Positions 9,845-21,828 are shown, counted from the first letter of the stretch. The stretch: DNA of 64,000 nucleotides from [Phialemoniopsis] sp. UDSM-2020 (GCA_018873225.1 JAEILZ010000001.1:7130001-7194000), one strand, 5' to 3'. Numbers and translations are program-made. Notes: generated by a model from the sequence alone, not told the origin.

Positions 9845-11252
9845 TCAGCCTAGCAATGTACACACGGGCAATCGATAATCTACATGACACAGTTAGTGAT
9901 CGTTTGTTGGTGACAGTGCGTTGGCCACACTTACCGTCGAGGGTCCAGTACCGACGCTTGACGCCCTCCCACTCGCCCTTGCCTGCCTCATGTAGCGTTT
10001 GCATGTCTACACCGACCCTCGTCCAATCTACGTCCATCCCGACATCCGCCAGGTGCATCTCGACTACCTTGGTGTAGACATCGTAGCAGATTTGGCGGTC
10101 GGCGCCTAAGCCATTGAAGAAGCTGAACGCGCCGCCTTCATCGAGGAGGGCGGGCACGTATTCGGTGAAGAAATTCCGGAGCTGACTGTAATCCTCACCA
10201 AAAGTATCAAAATAGATGGCATCGTAGACCTCGCCGGCCTCAAGCAGCTGGGGCAAGATGTCCTGCCACTTGCCTGCGTGCACCTTGTACGCGCCCTCCT
10301 CGGGTCCGGAGCCCTCCCAGTCGGCGCCAAAGGTCGACGCGCCGCTCGATATACGGGCGAGGACCTCGGGGTGCGCCTCGATGATGTGGTGCCGCGCCGG
10401 CTTGGTGTCACGAAACATGGAGTCGACGATGCCCATGCCGAAGCCGACGTTGAGGATGCGCTTGCCGGGCGGGTGGTCGGGCAAGAGGGCGTCTACGCTG
10501 CGCTGCATAATGTCCGTCTCCCAGGCCATCATGACGCCGTTACCCTCATCGTCGACGAGCTTGCCCTCGGAATAGGTGAGCTTGGAGCGTAGATAAGTCT
10601 CGCTCTTGACCTCATCCTCAGCTCCGTTCTTGGGGGGCACAAAGGTTTCGCCCTCGGCCTCCGCCTCGTCGGCTGCTTGCTCCGCCTCGGCGACATTGAC
10701 GAGCTCCGGCGCCTCCTCGCCATCATCGTCCACAACACCACCGTGGCCGTTCGCGCTCGTCCCGGGGCCCGTTTCTTCCTCCTCAGTCGCCTCTTCCATC
10801 TCTTCGTCATCGGACCCGCTCGAGAGCTCCTCGTAGCCCTCCAAAAGGCCAAAGAGCATCTCTGCCCTCACACCGGCATCGACGCAGAGCGAGTACAGCT
10901 CCTTCTGGCCCAGCCGGTGAGCGAGGCACCCGGGCGTCTCGTTGCGGTCGTCGACATCGTTCCATATCGCGCCATACAAGAACAGCTTATAGACGGTATC
11001 CTTGCCGCCGTCAACGACGGCGTCCGGGCCGGAGCCGGCATCGGAAGACGCCGGCCCACAAGCGCGGATGGCGGCGTGCAGAGGGGTCTCTCCGGTCTTG
11101 GGGTCCTGACAGCTCGCCTTGCCGGGAACGTCGAGAAGTGTCTTGAGGGCAGGGATGTCATGGGCCCAGGCTGCCTCGAGGATCTGACGTGTATCGGCGG
11201 GGCAGGAGGCCGAGATACGGGACTCTTTCGAGTCGGAGGCGGGGCCAGACAT
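9845..11252 (-). CDS. RMT2: Protein arginine N-methyltransferase 2 (type IV, Rmt2)
   Basis: Encodes 450 aa in two exons: 11252-9935 and 9879-9845. Skipping the 55-nt intron (donor GTAAGTG, acceptor TGTAG) joins YWTLD to DYRLPVCTLLG, the expected family ending; reading through gives an unrelated tail. Residues 20-135 look like ankyrin-type repeats (GETPLHAAIRACG; KLFLYGAIWNDVDDRNETP). An acidic linker follows (about 150-200), then a SAM-binding methyltransferase fold with RILNVGFGMGIVD near residue 262 and YDAIYFDTFGEDYSQLRNFF near 340. Rmt2 methylates the delta nitrogen of an arginine in ribosomal protein L12. It is divergent from VTC4. Its leader carries long A tracts just before the ATG. 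Confidence 0.93.
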
Positions 11253-12461
11253 GGTGAATTTTTTTTTCCAAGTTTTTTTTTTTTTTTTTGGCCGGCGGTC
11301 TGATTACCTAAGGAGTAGCGACGCGATGTGTGGTTCAACAACTCGATACCTGAGTGTGTGCCTCGAGATTAACCAAGTCGTTCGTCGCGTGTGTGCAGGT
11401 TATTTTTTCCCCCCAACTCCAATAGAAAAGATCCCGGTGCACTGCGTTCAGCATGTGGTCTCGGCAAAGCTCAGAATAGGCTGCCCCCACACCAGCTGGT
11501 TCAGCGACTCTAGCGACTTTAGCGGGTTTAGGCCAATTATCAGCACGCGCAGAGCCCACTAAAAATACTGTGCCGGCGCCATTGCAAGGGCCCTGACATG
11601 GCAGAGAAACAGAGGCTGCCAGGACGGCAAGCCGGGGTGTGCAGCCATTGACCAATGAGGTGGCGGAACAGAAAACGTGGGCGATCAGCAAGCGGGGCGC
11701 CTCTTTCATCATGACCACTCCCGCCCAAAGCTTCGCTCCACGACATGCCATCAAACCTGCGCCTGGCTGGCTGGGTACCTGCGCCGGACACATGCTTTTT
11801 CACCTCTCTCCTCTCTCCTAAAGAGTATCGAATTGGCCATCTAGGGACAGAAGGAAACTTTTCATGCCTCTCTCTTCCCTAAGTTGCTTCTCTCTATCGT
11901 AATCATAATACCATAGCCAAAGCAGACGAGAGCAGGAGGAAACAGCGACAGCACAGCTTGATTGATCCAACTCCACCATACGGCAGAGACATCACCTGCA
12001 CCAAGCGTGCCAGCCTCCGAGCAGGCGAGACACTCGTACGCACGCTCGTCCCATTCGAGTGAAGTCGACGATCCAGATCCGGATTCAGCTCCATCGCAGG
12101 TACGTACATATGCACAGAAGCCCACATCCCGTCGACTACCCGGTCATCTCTCTGCCCACCACCAACACAAGCACCCCTCCTTGCTACCACAACATTTCTA
12201 CCTACGTAGTCTCTAGCTGCATTCTATTTTTTTCTTCTCTCTCTCTCATTGCGTTGCTTCCCATGCGACGTCATCCCTCTTCATTTCCCACCACTACTTT
12301 TGTTACCTTACTGGCCCGGCCGCTCTTCGTCTTCCATACACTCATCCCCATGTTCTCGCACCCCCATGCTCATTGTTGAGGACCTCAAGACAAAGAAGCG
12401 GACTTGGCAATCTACTCGATACTCCAGTCCCACCGCCAGGGTTCGTCCCGGAACCGTCGTC
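11253..12461. promoter_or_regulatory. Divergent promoter region RMT2 / VTC4
   Basis: A 1.2-kb gap between two divergent starts. A CCAAT box in context CCATTGACCAATGAGG lies at about 11646-11661. The VTC4 side (12180-12360) is strongly T/C-rich. No CACGTG phosphate-response site was noticed. The RMT2-proximal A tracts are listed separately. Confidence 0.55.
11259..11289 (-). promoter_or_regulatory. Oligo(A) tracts in the RMT2 leader
   Basis: On the RMT2 sense strand, runs of 17 A (11289-11273) and 9 A (11267-11259) end 6 nt before the ATG. They could exclude nucleosomes as poly(dA:dT) DNA or, if transcribed, bind poly(A)-binding protein in the 5' UTR. Confidence 0.6.
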
Positions 12462-14976
12462 ATGAAGTTTGGCGAGCAGCTCCGTTCGAGCATCATCCGC
12501 GACTATCAGTGGTATTACATCGACTATGACTCCCTCAAGTCCGACCTCAAGTCGGCCACCGGCCCTGCCATAGACCAGTCCGCCTCGGCCGGCGCCAAGG
12601 GCCGTTCCGAGAGCACTGCCAGCAAGGCCACCAAACGTGAGTGGACCGAGGACGACGAGGCCCGCTTCGTCTCCAAGCTCGAGGCCGAGTTGGAAAAGGT
12701 GCACCAGAAGCAGCAGGTCAAGGCCATTGAGATCCAGCGGCGCATCGCCGTGAGCGAGCGCGATGTCAAGGACGTTGTCAGCCGCCTCCAGGAGCGGGGC
12801 ACTGATCCTGGCCCCAGCGAGGAGGAGTTTATGCTGCTCGAGGAAGACCTCAGCGACATCATTGCCGATGTCCATGACCTCGCCAAATTCGTCCAGGTCA
12901 ACTACACCGGCTTCTACAAGATCATCAAGAAGCACGATGTGAGTGGTGCTCCCTGTCCTATCCCCAATCATCCCATGCTGACCCCGGCGCTAGAAAATGA
13001 CCGGCTGGCTCCTCAAGCCCGTTTTCAACACCCGCCTCAAGGCCAAACCTTTCTACAAGGAAAACTACGACGCCTCGGTCGTCAAGCTGTCAAATCTCTA
13101 CGACATGGTCCGTACGCGAGGAAATCCGGTCAAGGGTGACAGCGCGGCCGGTGGCAGCCAGGCCAACTTTGTGCGACATACCACGAAGTACTGGGTGCAT
13201 CCGGACAACGTCACGGAGCTCAAGTTGATCATCCTCAAGCACCTGCCAGTCCTCGTCTTCAACGCCAGCAAAGAGTTTGAGCAGCAGGACTCGGCCATCA
13301 CCTCCATCTACTATGACAACCCCGACACCTGGGATCTGTACGAGGGCAGGCTGAAGAAGACAGAGGGCGCCGAGGCCATCCGCCTGCGGTGGTATGGCGG
13401 TATGCGCAGCGAGACCATCTTTGTCGAGCGCAAGACCCATCGGGAGGACTGGACGGGCGAGAAGTCAGTCAAGGCTCGCTTCTCCCTCAAGGAGAAGAAT
13501 GTCAACTCGTACATGAAGGGCGAGCTGCTGCCCGCCGCCATCTTTGAAAAGGCTCGTAAGGAGGGCAAGAAGTCGGCCAAGGCCATCGCCGAAGACGAGA
13601 GGCTGGCCAAGGAGATCCAGTGGTCCATCCTCAAAAAGGGCTACAGGCCCGTCTGCCGGTCCTTCTACAACCGCACGGCCTTCCAGTTGCCCGGCGACGC
13701 GCGCGTCCGCATCTCCCTCGACACCGAGCTGACCATGGTCCGCGAGGACAACCTCGATGGCCGCAAGCGCGCGGGCGACAACTGGAGGCGCATGGACATT
13801 GGCGTCGACTACCCCTTCTCTCAACTTCCCCCAGAGGACGTCGAGAGGTTCCCCTACGCCGTCTTGGAGGTCAAGCTCCAGACCCAGATGGGCCAGGAAC
13901 CCCCCGAGTGGGTTCGCCAGCTCATCAGCAGCCACCTCGTCGAGGCCGTGCCCAAGTTTTCCAAGTTCATTCACGGCACGGCCACCCTCTTCCCCGACCG
14001 CATCAAGCTGCTACCCTTCTGGATGCCACAGATGGACGTCGACATCCGCAAGCCCAAATCGCACGACTTTGGCATCCGCCGCCCAGGCCAGTCGGCGACC
14101 ACCGCCACGTCCGAGGACGAGGATGATGACTTCGATTCTGACGACGACGATGAGCATGATGGTGATGATGAGGGCACTCTCAACGGCGAGTCGAGCAGCC
14201 AGGCCGTGAGCCGCAGGCTGCGTCACCTACGTCCTGGCCAGCCGCCCATCGTGCTGCCCGCCGACATCGAGGACCAGACGCTCGAGCAGGCCCAGCTGAA
14301 CGAGGCCTACCCTCTGTATGATTCCGATGACGAGAGCGACGATTCCAACAGGCTAGAAGAGGCCCGGAGGATAGGCGGCTGGACCTACTTTTCGACCTGG
14401 GCCACCATGCATGCGCGCGCGGCTGCCCGTCGCAGCCTTTCGGGGCTGGTCGCCATCATGCCCCATCCGCGGGGTTCTGCTATCCCCCGTGGCGAGAGGC
14501 AACAAATGCTCTTTGGTTCCGGTGAGATCCAGTCCAAGCGCTTCAAGGCGCCCAAGGGCAAGAAGATTTATGTGCCCGTTCGTGTCGAGCCCAAGGTGTT
14601 CTTTGCGGCCGAGCGGACTTTCCTAGGCTGGGTACGTTCCGCCCCCAAAATTATGTTACTTGAGATCTGTTGCTAACACTACACCTTGCAGCTTGAGTAC
14701 TCCATCTACATTGGCACCATCGCCGTCACGCTGCTCAACTTTGGCTCCAAGCCCAACAGCATGGCCTTTGTCGTGGCTGGTGTCTTCACCCTGCTCGCCA
14801 TCTGCTGCCTCTTTTACTCTGTCGGCATCTACCTGTACCGCAGCAAAGCAATTCGGACTCGCAGAGCATCGGCGCAATTCTATGACCGCTGGGGCCCCAG
14901 CGTGCTGTGTAGCGCTCTCTTCGTCGCGGTTGCCCTGAACTTTGGGTTCGAGGGGCGGCAGAGGGAGATTTGGTAG
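12462..14976 (+). CDS. VTC4: Vacuolar transporter chaperone 4, polyphosphate polymerase
   Basis: Encodes 799 aa in three exons: 12462-12938, 12994-14631 and 14692-14976. It starts at the canonical SPX-domain opening [12 protein letters not shown] then [15 protein letters not shown] helices run to about residue 180 ([13 protein letters not shown] / KMTGWLLKP). The VTC catalytic tunnel domain follows, with many conserved basic and acidic strands ([33 protein letters not shown]). A very acidic linker (about 550-575) leads to a C-terminal three-helix membrane domain from about 700 ([53 protein letters not shown]). Vtc4 makes polyphosphate from ATP at the vacuole membrane and moves it inside; the SPX domain senses inositol pyrophosphates. 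Length and order fit the family. The upstream frame stays open, but the SPX start fixes the ATG. Confidence 0.96.
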
Positions 14977-15885
14977 AGGAAAGTCGGGCATGTTTTTATA
15001 TCTTGGATACCAGCCCGACCGTGTGACCGCCTCTTTCGAACTCTTTGCCGGTGGCGCGGGCGATGCTTGACAGATTGTTATCATAGCATGTGTGTAATAC
15101 AGTTGTATTGTTAGAACAGACGATCGACAGCCAGTGTTTTGTCTGTGTAAGTGGTAATACCAGTGGTGGATGAATCGATTTCCTTATAATCACGACTTGC
15201 ATGGGGTGGAGAGACAACAGCATGCTCGGCAGTGCTGCTACGAAGGACCATGACAATTGCGTGAACTCGATGCTAGTCAGACACTATCACGACGGCATTC
15301 GGAACAGCACACACACTCGTGACATGAACTTTCTGTTCGGTCAAATCTTCATCCCGATATGTTGTGAGAAAACCATGAACGTCGTATTATACCCTATGGC
15401 CCGTCTTCCATAACCAAACGAGCTGCGCGTTCTTATGTTTAGATTCATCATTGATGTTTTTGCCAAAGTCTTCCCAAGACTGTCTGGCAGAGACTCGAGA
15501 TGAGTTTCATAAGTTTTGGTAGGGACACGTCCTTGACACCCTTTTCGGTTAGAGTTCGTTTTGACCAAACCTAGTAGTTCTTCATGGACGCGAGTTTTTT
15601 TTATTTCGAAGCTCATAAGACCATCTTGCCAAGGTAAACAACCAATCACTGGCAAGAGGCCTTGCCTGACATCAAAGTCTGGTGAGAGATCTCAAGTATG
15701 AACAAACAAAGAATTCTCTAGATATAAACTATTACGTCCAGCTCATGTCATTACCCTCACCACTCTACACGACCAGTTACTTGCCCTGACCCCGGCCCGT
15801 GTGGAAGACGCCTATGAAACTCCAAGACTCCCACCCCAACAATCAAACCGAACCCCTATATATTGACAGCCCATGCAATCCCGGC
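14977..15885. other. Intergenic between convergent VTC4 and MCM4
   Basis: A 0.9-kb gap between two 3' ends, long for this window. It is AT-rich, with only short frames lacking codon bias. I see no gene, repeat or RNA. Confidence 0.5.
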
Positions 15886-18800
15886 TTACACCATAGCCGT
15901 CACCCTCCTGACGCTCTTGCGCGCGCCGTCGCCGCTGATCGTCACGGAGCCGTCCATCTCGAGCGCGCGCATGCACTCGGCAAACTCGGCCGGCTCGACG
16001 GGCACGCTCGCGCCCTCCGAGATGCGCCGCCCGACCTCGGCGTACTTGACCACCTGGCCGCCGGCCGTCAGCTCGTCGAGCAGGGCGAGCACGGCGGCCT
16101 TGAGGTCGGCCTTGCGCTTGCGCTCGGCGGCGCTCGTGCCCTCGGTCAGCAGCGACATGTCGATGCGGCCCTGGGCGTCGGTGGCCGCCGTCTTGAGCGC
16201 CGACTTGATGAGGCGGTTGGCCTCGCGGACGTCGTCGCGCGTGACCGTCGTGGCCAGGCGCATCTTGGCGTGCGCCTCGGCCAGGCGGATCATGGACTCG
16301 AGCTGCCGCGTCGTGGCCGTGATGCGCTTCTCGGCGGCGCGCACGTCCTGGCCCAGCTTGCGCATCTCGATGTAGGCCTCGACGAGCTCCTGGCCGGCCT
16401 CCTGCGAGAGGATGGGGTGCACGTTGGCACGGGCGTACGAGATGTACGACGTGAGGAACTCGACCGGCTAGGTGATATGTTAGCGAGTGAGACATTGGGG
16501 GTAGCACACTATTCTCAAAACTTACCAGGATCTCATTGTTCGAGTTGGCCGAGTGCGGCTTGTCCTCGAGGTACATGGACAGGAGATGCTTGGCCAGGCG
16601 GCGATCGTTCTTCTCGTCGACGCGGTCGAGGATGAGGTAGACCAGGTCAAAACGGGACAGAAGGGTAGGTGGCAGGTCGATATTTTGCGGAACGGGCAGG
16701 TCCGGGTTGTAGCGACTGCCGATGGGGTTGGCCGACGCCAGGATACTCGTCCTAGCGTTGAGCGTCGTGATGATGCCAGCCTTGGCCACCGAGACCGTCT
16801 GCTGCTCCATGACTTCGTGGAGGACAGACCGGGTGGCTTCGGACATCTTGTCAAACTCGTCGATACAGCAGACACCGCCGTCAGACAGGACCAGGGCGCC
16901 GGACTCGAGCACGAGTTGCCTCGTTTCGGGATCACGCGTAACGTAGGCAGTCAGACCGACGGCAGAGGAGCCCTTGCCGCTAGTGTAGACGCCGCGAGGA
17001 GCGATCTTGTGGACGTAGTTGAGGAGCTGCGACTTGGACGTCGAAGGGTCACCGCACAAGAGCACATTGATGTCACCACGGTACTTGGGGCTCCCGCCCT
17101 TTTGGAAGGTCTTGTTGGTGCCGCCAAAGAGCTGGAGAAGGATGCCCTTCTTCACGTCGTCGAGCTCGTAGATGGAGGGCGCCAGGGATCGCGAGAGCAG
17201 ATCGTAAATGTCGGGCCGAGTGGCCGTAGCCCTGATTTTTTCCTCCTCCTCGGGCGAGATCTTCTTGGTCTCTTCCATGCCGGTGGTGTTGGCCTGGTTC
17301 TGAGACTCCTCGTCCTCATCGAGGTCCAGCGTAGAGGGATCGACGCCCATGCGCTTGCTGTCAACCTTTTGCACGTGAAGGACGTCGACATAGGTCTTGT
17401 GGACGCTCTTGACGGCCCTCTGCCGTGGGTTGACGCGGACGGGGCTGACGCGGAAGATGCCGGTAAGCTGGACCCGGTCACCGGCCTTGCAAAAGTCAAC
17501 CAGCTCGTTGTAGACGCAGACCGAGACGGAGTGGGGCGTCTGGCCCGCGGGTACGGCGTCGGGCGTCTCTTGCAGCTTGATGACCTGCTTGTCCTCAAAG
17601 GAGCAGCGGTTGTGCACGATCTGCATCGAGTTCTTGGATCCGCAGCGGGGCCGCGGGCATTCTGTCGGCTCGCGGATCTTGCCGCGGTCCAGGCTCACGT
17701 TGACAGAGTGGTTGCAGATGCTACACTTGAAGAAGGCGTCCTTCATGTCTGGGATGACGGGCGTCGTGCGGATCACCAGACCCTTTATGGAAATGAGCCT
17801 GTCCATGTCGGAGGGGTTCAGGTCGCGCAGGTTCGTCGTCTTGTCCAGACCGTAGGGACGGACGACGTAGAGGGTCTCGCTGACCTGATCCTCTAGGTTG
17901 GTCTGCGGCTCGGCGGCCGGCCTCGGTGTCGAGGGCTCCTCGCTGCGTTCGGAGCTGGGGAAGGCCGGCTCGGAGCTTTGGGATGCGGTGGGCTGCGAGG
18001 CGCCCGTGCTCTGCGAGGTCCTCTGCTTCGACACCTCATTCCTGGCCAGCTCCATCATGAGATCATGGACGGACTGATCCATAATGGGCACGACTTCCTG
18101 GGGGTAGGCCTGAATCTGGTGCCAGAGCTTGACCGTCCTGGGGTAGGCCTTGAGGTCGTGGACATCTACGTAGAGCCTCGTGCCGCCTAGGAGCAGCATG
18201 TTCTCCATGGCCTCCCAGTACGAGCGGGACTCGGCCTCAGGGTCCTCGCCAGTCTCGGCCTCAGTCATGCCGTCGAGCCACATGCGGTACTTGCGCGTAA
18301 AGTTCCTCAAAAAGTCCTTGAAGGCGGCAAAGCTGTCGTCAATGGAGACCGTAGTACCCCAGATCAAGCTCTGGCTCTGCCCACCGAGATTGTTGGCCTC
18401 GGAGGTGTCGGGGTTGTTGTTGGCAAACGAGGCAGCGTCGGACCCATCGACGGGGCCCTCCTTGAGGACTCGGCCCGCGTCATCGAGGATAACTCGCCTG
18501 GGCGCGCGAGGGGTACGCAAGAGGCTGTCTGAGTGGATGTCACCTCGGCGGTAGCGGGCTGAGGTGGAGCGGTCATCAACAAAAAGACCGCTGCTCTCGC
18601 TCCGCAGGTCGGACTGTTGACCCAGATTCCTCCCGGGACTTGACGAGGGCTCGTAGCGGATAGGGGAAGATTCTGCGGCAAGAATGATCAGAGAATGTCT
18701 TGATGACATGGGATTCGAAGTCTGATACTTACCACCGATGAGGCCTGCAGAGGCTCGAGGAGTCCGGTCGCCAGTGCTCTGGGTGTCTGTCATCTGGCGG

Positions 18801-19075
18801 AGAGGCGAGCTGGGCATGCCGCCCATGGGCTGGTCAGCGGTGCTCTGGGTGTTGCTCATCTGCCGCAGTGGCGACGAGGCGCCGGCCGGGTTGGCAGCGG
18901 CAGGCGAGGACTGGAAGAACATGGGGCTGGAGGCGAGCTGTGATGCCCTCGTGGTACGGGGGGTGCCTCGCACGGAGGCATTTTCTTGAGCGGCAGCGGG
19001 CGACTGGGCGGGGGCCGGGCTGCTGCGAGGTTGCGAACTGCGCGAGTTGCGCTGGGAGCGTCGTGGCGACGACAT
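15886..19075 (-). CDS. MCM4: MCM4, replicative helicase subunit
   Basis: Encodes 1023 aa in three exons: 19075-18733, 18672-16526 and 16467-15886. The N-terminal ~200 residues are Ser/Pro/Arg-rich and disordered, with SPLRQM repeats (SSPLRQMSNTQST, SSPLRQMTDTQST), as expected for the kinase-targeted Mcm4 tail. A C4-type zinc finger (CSICNHS ... CPRPRCG) is near residue 425. The AAA+ core has Walker A GDPSTSKSQLL (about 650), Walker B CCIDEFDKM (about 717) and arginine finger LLSRFDLVYLI (about 788). The last exon carries the C-terminal MCM domain and winged helix (VEFLTSYISYARANVHP). Mcm4 is part of the Mcm2-7 ring that unwinds DNA at forks. It is divergent from RET3 across a promoter with four CGCG cores, and MCM7 lies 12 kb away. 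Confidence 0.97.
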
Positions 19076-19252
19076 GGTAGCTTGGGTGTTGCTGTGTCGT
19101 GACTGTCTGCTATCTTGGCGATGCGACGGTAGTCGAAAACGAAGAGATGGAGGAGAGAAGAGGATAGAGACGTGAAGTGTTCAGGTCAAAGGAGATGCAA
19201 TAATTCAGGGCCGCCCCTCATTGATCCATCATCTGCCACCTCCTTGGGGAAA

Positions 19253-19308
19253 ACGCGAAATTAGCAAGGGACGCGCTGGAAGGGGCTTCTAGCGCGTCTC
19301 GGTCGCGT
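19253..19308. promoter_or_regulatory. MCB/MBF-like site cluster upstream of MCM4
   Basis: Four CGCG cores in 56 bp: ACGCGAAA (19253-19260), ACGCGC (19271-19276), GCGCGT (19292-19297) and TCGCGT (19303-19308). They lie 178-233 bp upstream of the MCM4 ATG. They match the ACGCGT-type element bound by the MBF/Swi6-family G1/S factors. The same gap serves RET3, but the function fits MCM4. Confidence 0.55.
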
Positions 19309-19561
19309 AAAGTGGTTTTTCTTTGCTTGGTCCTCTTTTCATTGGCAATTGGATACGGTCTGTGCGCTGGCCTCTGCAACCCCCACCAAGACGTATCCTC
19401 AGCCACACGAGGCGCTGAGACCCACTATTAACCTCAAGTTGCGTGTGTCCAGATCACAGCTCGAGGCCCTGCATGTTCATACTGGCGGTAGCCACCTCTT
19501 ACATTGACATCGACATACCACGCCTCTGACAGCTTTCTCTCCCCTACCACCCCAGGTCAAG

Positions 19562-20313
19562 ATGTCTCCCGGCATGTCCCTGTTCTCGGTGAACGCCGTC
19601 ATCATCCTCAGCACGGATGACGGCTCCCGCCTCTTCAGCAAATACTACACCGCACCCCACCTGCCCACCACGGGTGCCGGCCACGCCTCAGGTATGATAG
19701 CTCTACTGATCGCTCTCGGGGGTCCCAGCAGAAGAATTGTGTGCTAACCTCTAACATCACAGCCGCGCCCGTCCCAAAGAACCCCTACCCCGATGTCAAG
19801 TCGCAAAAGTCATTCGAGAAGGGGCTGCTAGAGAAGACCGCCAAGCAGACGGGCGACATCATCCTCTATGACAACAGGATCGTGCTGTACAAGATGGAGT
19901 CGGATGTCATGATGTATGTCGTCGGAGGCGCCGACGAGAATGAGGTTCTGCTATACAATGTGATCCTGGCGCTGCGCGACTCACTACACTTGCTCTTCAA
20001 GTAGGTCCCAACCCCTCATGCCCCCCTGATCCCGGCCAGCACCAGCTGACGTTTTGGTCCCAATCACAGGCAATCGGTCGACAAGCGCACCATCATCGAG
20101 AATTACGACCTCGTCTCTCTGGCAATCGACGAGATTGTCGACGACGGCATCATCCTTGAGACCGACCCCACCATCATTGTCCAGCGTGTGAGCAAGGCGC
20201 CGACCCAAGACGTCGACCTGCGTCGCATCGATCCCTTTAGCGAGCAGGGCGTCAACAACTTGGCACAGTTTGGCAGGGCCAAGTTGACGGACTGGTTGAG
20301 GCAAGGGCTGTGA
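19562..20313 (+). CDS. RET3: Coatomer zeta subunit (zeta-COP)
   Basis: Encodes 203 aa in three exons: 19562-19691, 19763-20000 and 20070-20313. Introns are 71 and 69 nt; the first has a CTAAC branch. The longin/clathrin-adaptor small-chain fold is recognisable: MSLFSVNAVIILSTDDGSRL, SQKSFEKGLLEKTAKQTGDI, GGADENEVLLYNVILALRDS and YDLVSLAIDEIVDDGIILET. Zeta-COP pairs with gamma-COP in the COPI coat for retrograde Golgi-to-ER transport. Length agrees with the family (yeast 189 aa). It lies head-to-head with MCM4 (486 bp) and tail-to-tail with SUA5 (174 bp between stop codons). Confidence 0.95.
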
Positions 20314-20487
20314 TGCGGTCATTCTTGGGGTTTCATGCACGGAGTTTATCGGGTCTTTTTTGGGATTTTCCAAAAATAAAAGGGAAGAGTGGAAGAGGCC
20401 GGGGCTAGGATGCCATCTGAAAGAGATGAGGCCTCGATCACGACAGACGCACTGTTGCATATATCTAGATTTTGATATCCGTACCGT

Positions 20488-21828
20488 CTATGAGATGATT
20501 TGGGAGGCTGCCTTGCGGAGTCTGTTCATGACCGCTGCGGCAATGTCGTCCCTGTCCTGAATGCCCTCCACAAATATCACGTCTACCTCCCTCCTGTCCA
20601 GCTCCCGCAAGACCGAGAAGAGGCCCTGTGCAATCCCGCGTATCTCGCTTCCCAAGTCCACATCAAGAATCTCGGCCACCACGCGGTCCTCGTCCCCTTC
20701 CTCCAGTTTGCCTTCACGGATGACGTAGCTCAAGGGCGTGCCGCCAGTCACTTCCGTCGCTACGTCCTCGCTCAGCTGCTGCGCGGCGTCCAGCTGCACT
20801 CCTTGCAGGCCTGCCGCTTGGGGCCACGTGCCGGTCCTGACGATGCCGATCCTCGGGCTGACGGCGAGCTTGGCGCCCGTGTCCTTCTCGGCAGCTTTGC
20901 GCACATCGTCCGCCACCCTCGGCGCCCCGCCGGCCTCGTAAAGCACCACCTTGGCCTTGGGACTGTAGTGCTTGTACTTCATGCCGGGCGCCCTCGGCGC
21001 CGCGCCGCCGTCCTCGCTCTGGTCCTTGTACGCCTTCTCCACCCCCTCCCAGCCGGGACAGGTCCTCAGCTCCTCCAGGCTCACGCCGCCCGGCCGCAGT
21101 ATGACGGGCGGGCTGCACAGGCCGTCCACCACCGTGCTCTCGACGCCGACGGTGCAGGGCCCGCCGTCGAGGATCACGCCGATCCGCCCGTCCAGGTCGT
21201 CCAGCACGTGCTGGGCCGCCGTCGGCGACGGCTTGGTCGAGGCGTTGGCCGACGGCGCCGCTAGCGGGGCGCCCGCCAGCTTGATGAGGGAGCGGGCTAG
21301 GGGCGAGGCCGGCATGCGGGCGCCAAACGTCTTGAGGCCGGCCGTGACCTCGGGGGCGAGCCGGGAGGGCTCTGGGTTGGGCAGGATGATGGTGAGGGGC
21401 CCCGGCCAGAACTTGTCCACCAGCGCCTTGTATATGCTGGGCAGCTGGGCGGCTGATTGAGAACCGACACCGTTGGTCCCGGCAGATTCACGCTGCTCCG
21501 GCCGGCCCCGCATCACGTCCGCGAGCATGTCAAGGTCGCACACGTGTATGATCAGGGGGTTGTCTGACGGCCGGCCCTTGGCCGTGTAAATGCCCTTGAC
21601 AGCCCCGCTTCTCGTCGCGTCCGCGCCGAGCCCATACACCGTCTCCGTAGGAAAGCCGACGGGAATATCTGTCTCCCGCAAATGCCTGGCGGCCTCTTCC
21701 AGGTGGGCGAGGTCAGCGCCCTGTGCAGCGGCCGGCAGTTCCCAGTGATTGACATCGTCCGTGCCGTCGGGCCTCTTTCGAAAGGCCCCCAGGACCTGCC
21801 CATTCTCGATCCTCAATACCCTAGTCAT
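20488..21828 (-). CDS. SUA5: Threonylcarbamoyl-AMP synthase Sua5 (tRNA t6A synthesis)
   Basis: Encodes 446 aa from the first in-frame ATG (21828-21826, MTRVLRIENGQ), with no intron in this part. The YrdC-like domain covers about residues 35-260: GFPTETVYGLGADATRSGAV, the KGRPSDNPLIIHV substrate loop near 83, APLAAPSANASTKPSPT and VILRPGGVS. The fungal/archaeal Sua5 C-terminal domain follows (KYKHYSPKAKVVLYEAGG to the end, with RLRKAASQIIS last). The enzyme makes threonylcarbamoyl-AMP from Thr, bicarbonate and ATP for the t6A37 modification of ANN-decoding tRNAs in cytosol and mitochondria. The frame remains open and strongly basic upstream of the ATG (see 21829-22108). It converges with RET3. 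Confidence 0.95.
   Translation of the reverse strand: MTRVLRIENGQVLGAFRKRPDGTDDVNHWELPAAAQGADLAHLEEAARHLRETDIPVGFPTETVYGLGADATRSGAVKGIYTAKGRPSDNPLIIHVCDLDMLADVMRGRPEQRESAGTNGVGSQSAAQLPSIYKALVDKFWPGPLTIILPNPEPSRLAPEVTAGLKTFGARMPASPLARSLIKLAGAPLAAPSANASTKPSPTAAQHVLDDLDGRIGVILDGGPCTVGVESTVVDGLCSPPVILRPGGVSLEELRTCPGWEGVEKAYKDQSEDGGAAPRAPGMKYKHYSPKAKVVLYEAGGAPRVADDVRKAAEKDTGAKLAVSPRIGIVRTGTWPQAAGLQGVQLDAAQQLSEDVATEVTGGTPLSYVIREGKLEEGDEDRVVAEILDVDLGSEIRGIAQGLFSVLRELDRREVDVIFVEGIQDRDDIAAAVMNRLRKAASQIIS

Noticed and set aside
12249..12461. In-frame extension upstream of VTC4
   Set aside because: SPX proteins begin at the MKFG motif; the upstream part is pyrimidine-rich leader sequence.
15799..17896. 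Long open frames on the plus strand (278 and 447 codons) opposite MCM4
   Set aside because: They are antisense shadows of GC3-rich MCM4 codons, lack any domain, and the minus strand encodes a complete, conserved MCM4.
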